This document shows, piece by piece, positions 63,431 through 64,000 of a DNA stretch of 64,000 nucleotides (positions within the stretch are counted from its first letter, which is position 1; each line of letters opens with the position of its first letter). The position numbers and the translations under genes were made by a program. The stretch covers positions 1,550,001 to 1,614,000 of the forward strand of contig JAJKFH010002198.1 in NCBI GenBank assembly GCA_023333565.1, in the 5' to 3' direction. The stretch is from Puffinus mauretanicus. Its lineage: Eukaryota; Chordata; Aves; Procellariiformes; Procellariidae. Under the pieces are notes generated by a model, which worked only from the letters and a program-made list of their open reading frames with translations, was not told the origin of the DNA and searched no databases.

Positions 63431-63901
63431 AATCACAGAATCACAGAATCACAGAATCACAGAATCACAGAATCACAGAATCACAGAATCATAGAATGGT
63501 TTGGGTTGGAAGGGACCTTAAAGATCATCTAGTCCAACCCCCCTGCCATGGGCAGGGACACCTTCCACTCGACCAGGTTGCTCAAAGCCCCATCCAACCT
63601 GGCCTTGAACACTTCCAGGCATGGGGCATCCACAACTTCTCCGGGCAACCCCTTCCAGTGCCTCACCACCCTCATAGTGAAGAATTTCTTCCTTATATCT
63701 GATCTAAATCTACCCCCTTTCAGTTTAAAGCCATTACCCCTTGTCCTATCACCTTTGTAAAAAGTCCCTCTCCAACTTTCTTGTAGGCCCCCTTCAGGTA
63801 TTGAAAGGCTGCTATAAAGTCTCCCCGGAGCCTTCTCTTCTCCAGGCTGAACAATCCCAACTCTCTCAGCCTGCCTTCATAGGAGAGGTGCTCCAGCCCT
63901 A
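63431..63901 (-). mobile_element. CR1 LINE, inner copy, 5'-truncated, minus strand
   Basis: The plus-strand text begins with seven AATCACAG octamers and one AATCATAG (63431-63494). It continues with the hallmark TTGGGTTGGAAGGGACCTTA and ATCTAGTCCAACCCCCCTGC and the reverse of the CR1 C-terminal coding region and 3' UTR, ending near CATAGGAGAGGTGCTCCAGC. It is well preserved and therefore fairly young. About 400 bases of the element's 3' end are present. The plus-strand frames 63496-63702 and 63548-63760 are antisense to it and are not genes. Confidence 0.95.
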
Positions 63902-64000
63902 GAATAGAATAGAATAATAGAATAATTTCAGTTGGAAGGGACCTACAACAATCATTTAGCCCAACTGCCTGAGCAATTCAGGGCTGACCAAAAGTTAAAG
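63902..64000 (-). mobile_element. CR1 LINE, outer copy, cut by the window end
   Basis: An AATAG-type tail (63902-63925) is followed by TTTCAGTTGGAAGGGACCTA, CAACAATCATTTAGCCCAAC and TGCCTGAGC, the 3' end of a second minus-strand CR1 of a different subfamily. It continues past base 64,000, so its length is unknown. Confidence 0.88.

Noticed and set aside
63496..63760. Plus-strand frames of 68 and 70 codons
   Set aside because: They are antisense to the minus-strand CR1 copy.
1..64000. Endogenous retrovirus, LTR pairs, tRNA or rRNA genes, CRISPR arrays
   Set aside because: Looked for and not seen; no retroviral coding motifs or paired long terminal repeats were recognised.
53718..64000. GREM2 coding exon
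   Set aside because: The cystine-knot coding exon expected if GREM2 is the next gene is not found in any frame. It would lie beyond the window if the synteny guess is right.

Overview
The window looks like nuclear DNA of a bird. It is AT-rich and intron-dominated, and its recognisable mobile elements are all CR1-type non-LTR retrotransposons with the short-octamer 3' tails usual in birds (ATTCTATG-like on the plus strand, AATCACAG/AATCATAG on the minus strand). No bacterial-style genes, operons, CRISPR arrays, rRNA or tRNA genes were seen. The species cannot be told from the sequence alone.

Bases 1 to about 37,740 are the 3' half of one plus-strand gene, RGS7 (regulator of G-protein signalling 7). 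Nine coding exons were placed by splice sites, reading-frame continuity and protein similarity. They encode the linker after the DEP/DHEX part, the whole GGL domain that binds G-beta-5, the whole RGS (GAP) domain and two alternative C-termini. The constitutive exons are 10637-10711, 11804-11902, 12601-12662, 14195-14305, 14790-14915, 22677-22863, 26180-26269 and 27505-27558. The last can be joined in phase 0 to a near terminal exon (28366-28440, tail GRNIPIFPCHK..NLL) or a distal one (37287-37337, tail GKSLTSKRLTSLVQSY). The window therefore supplies 292 or 284 C-terminal residues. The 5' exons (DEP, DHEX) must lie upstream of base 1.

Bases 37,740 to 64,000 appear intergenic. No conserved coding exon was recognised there. 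The main landmark is a compact CpG island at about 45,960-46,480 with a G-quadruplex motif and an E-box, probably the promoter of the next gene. In vertebrates the neighbour 3' of RGS7 on the same strand is usually GREM2, whose first exon is non-coding, so a GREM2 promoter is a reasonable but unproven guess. Smaller landmarks are a 9-bp-period (ATT/ACT) tandem array at 49,166-49,331 and two GC-rich patches with promoter- or enhancer-like motifs (53,370-53,717 and 60,540-60,860).

Mobile DNA consists of CR1 copies: an old minus-strand relic (about 4,900-5,560), a younger plus-strand 5'-truncated copy with a nearly open reverse-transcriptase C-terminus (5,914-7,009), a probable very old relic (about 42,130-42,410), and a nested pair at the right edge (63,391-64,000) in which one CR1 sits inside the AATAG tail of another. 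Nearly all other open frames are chance frames in introns, intergenic DNA or the CpG island. I found no clearly novel biological system. The most useful items for follow-up are the alternative RGS7 C-termini and their splice signals, the CpG-island promoter and the nested CR1 structure.
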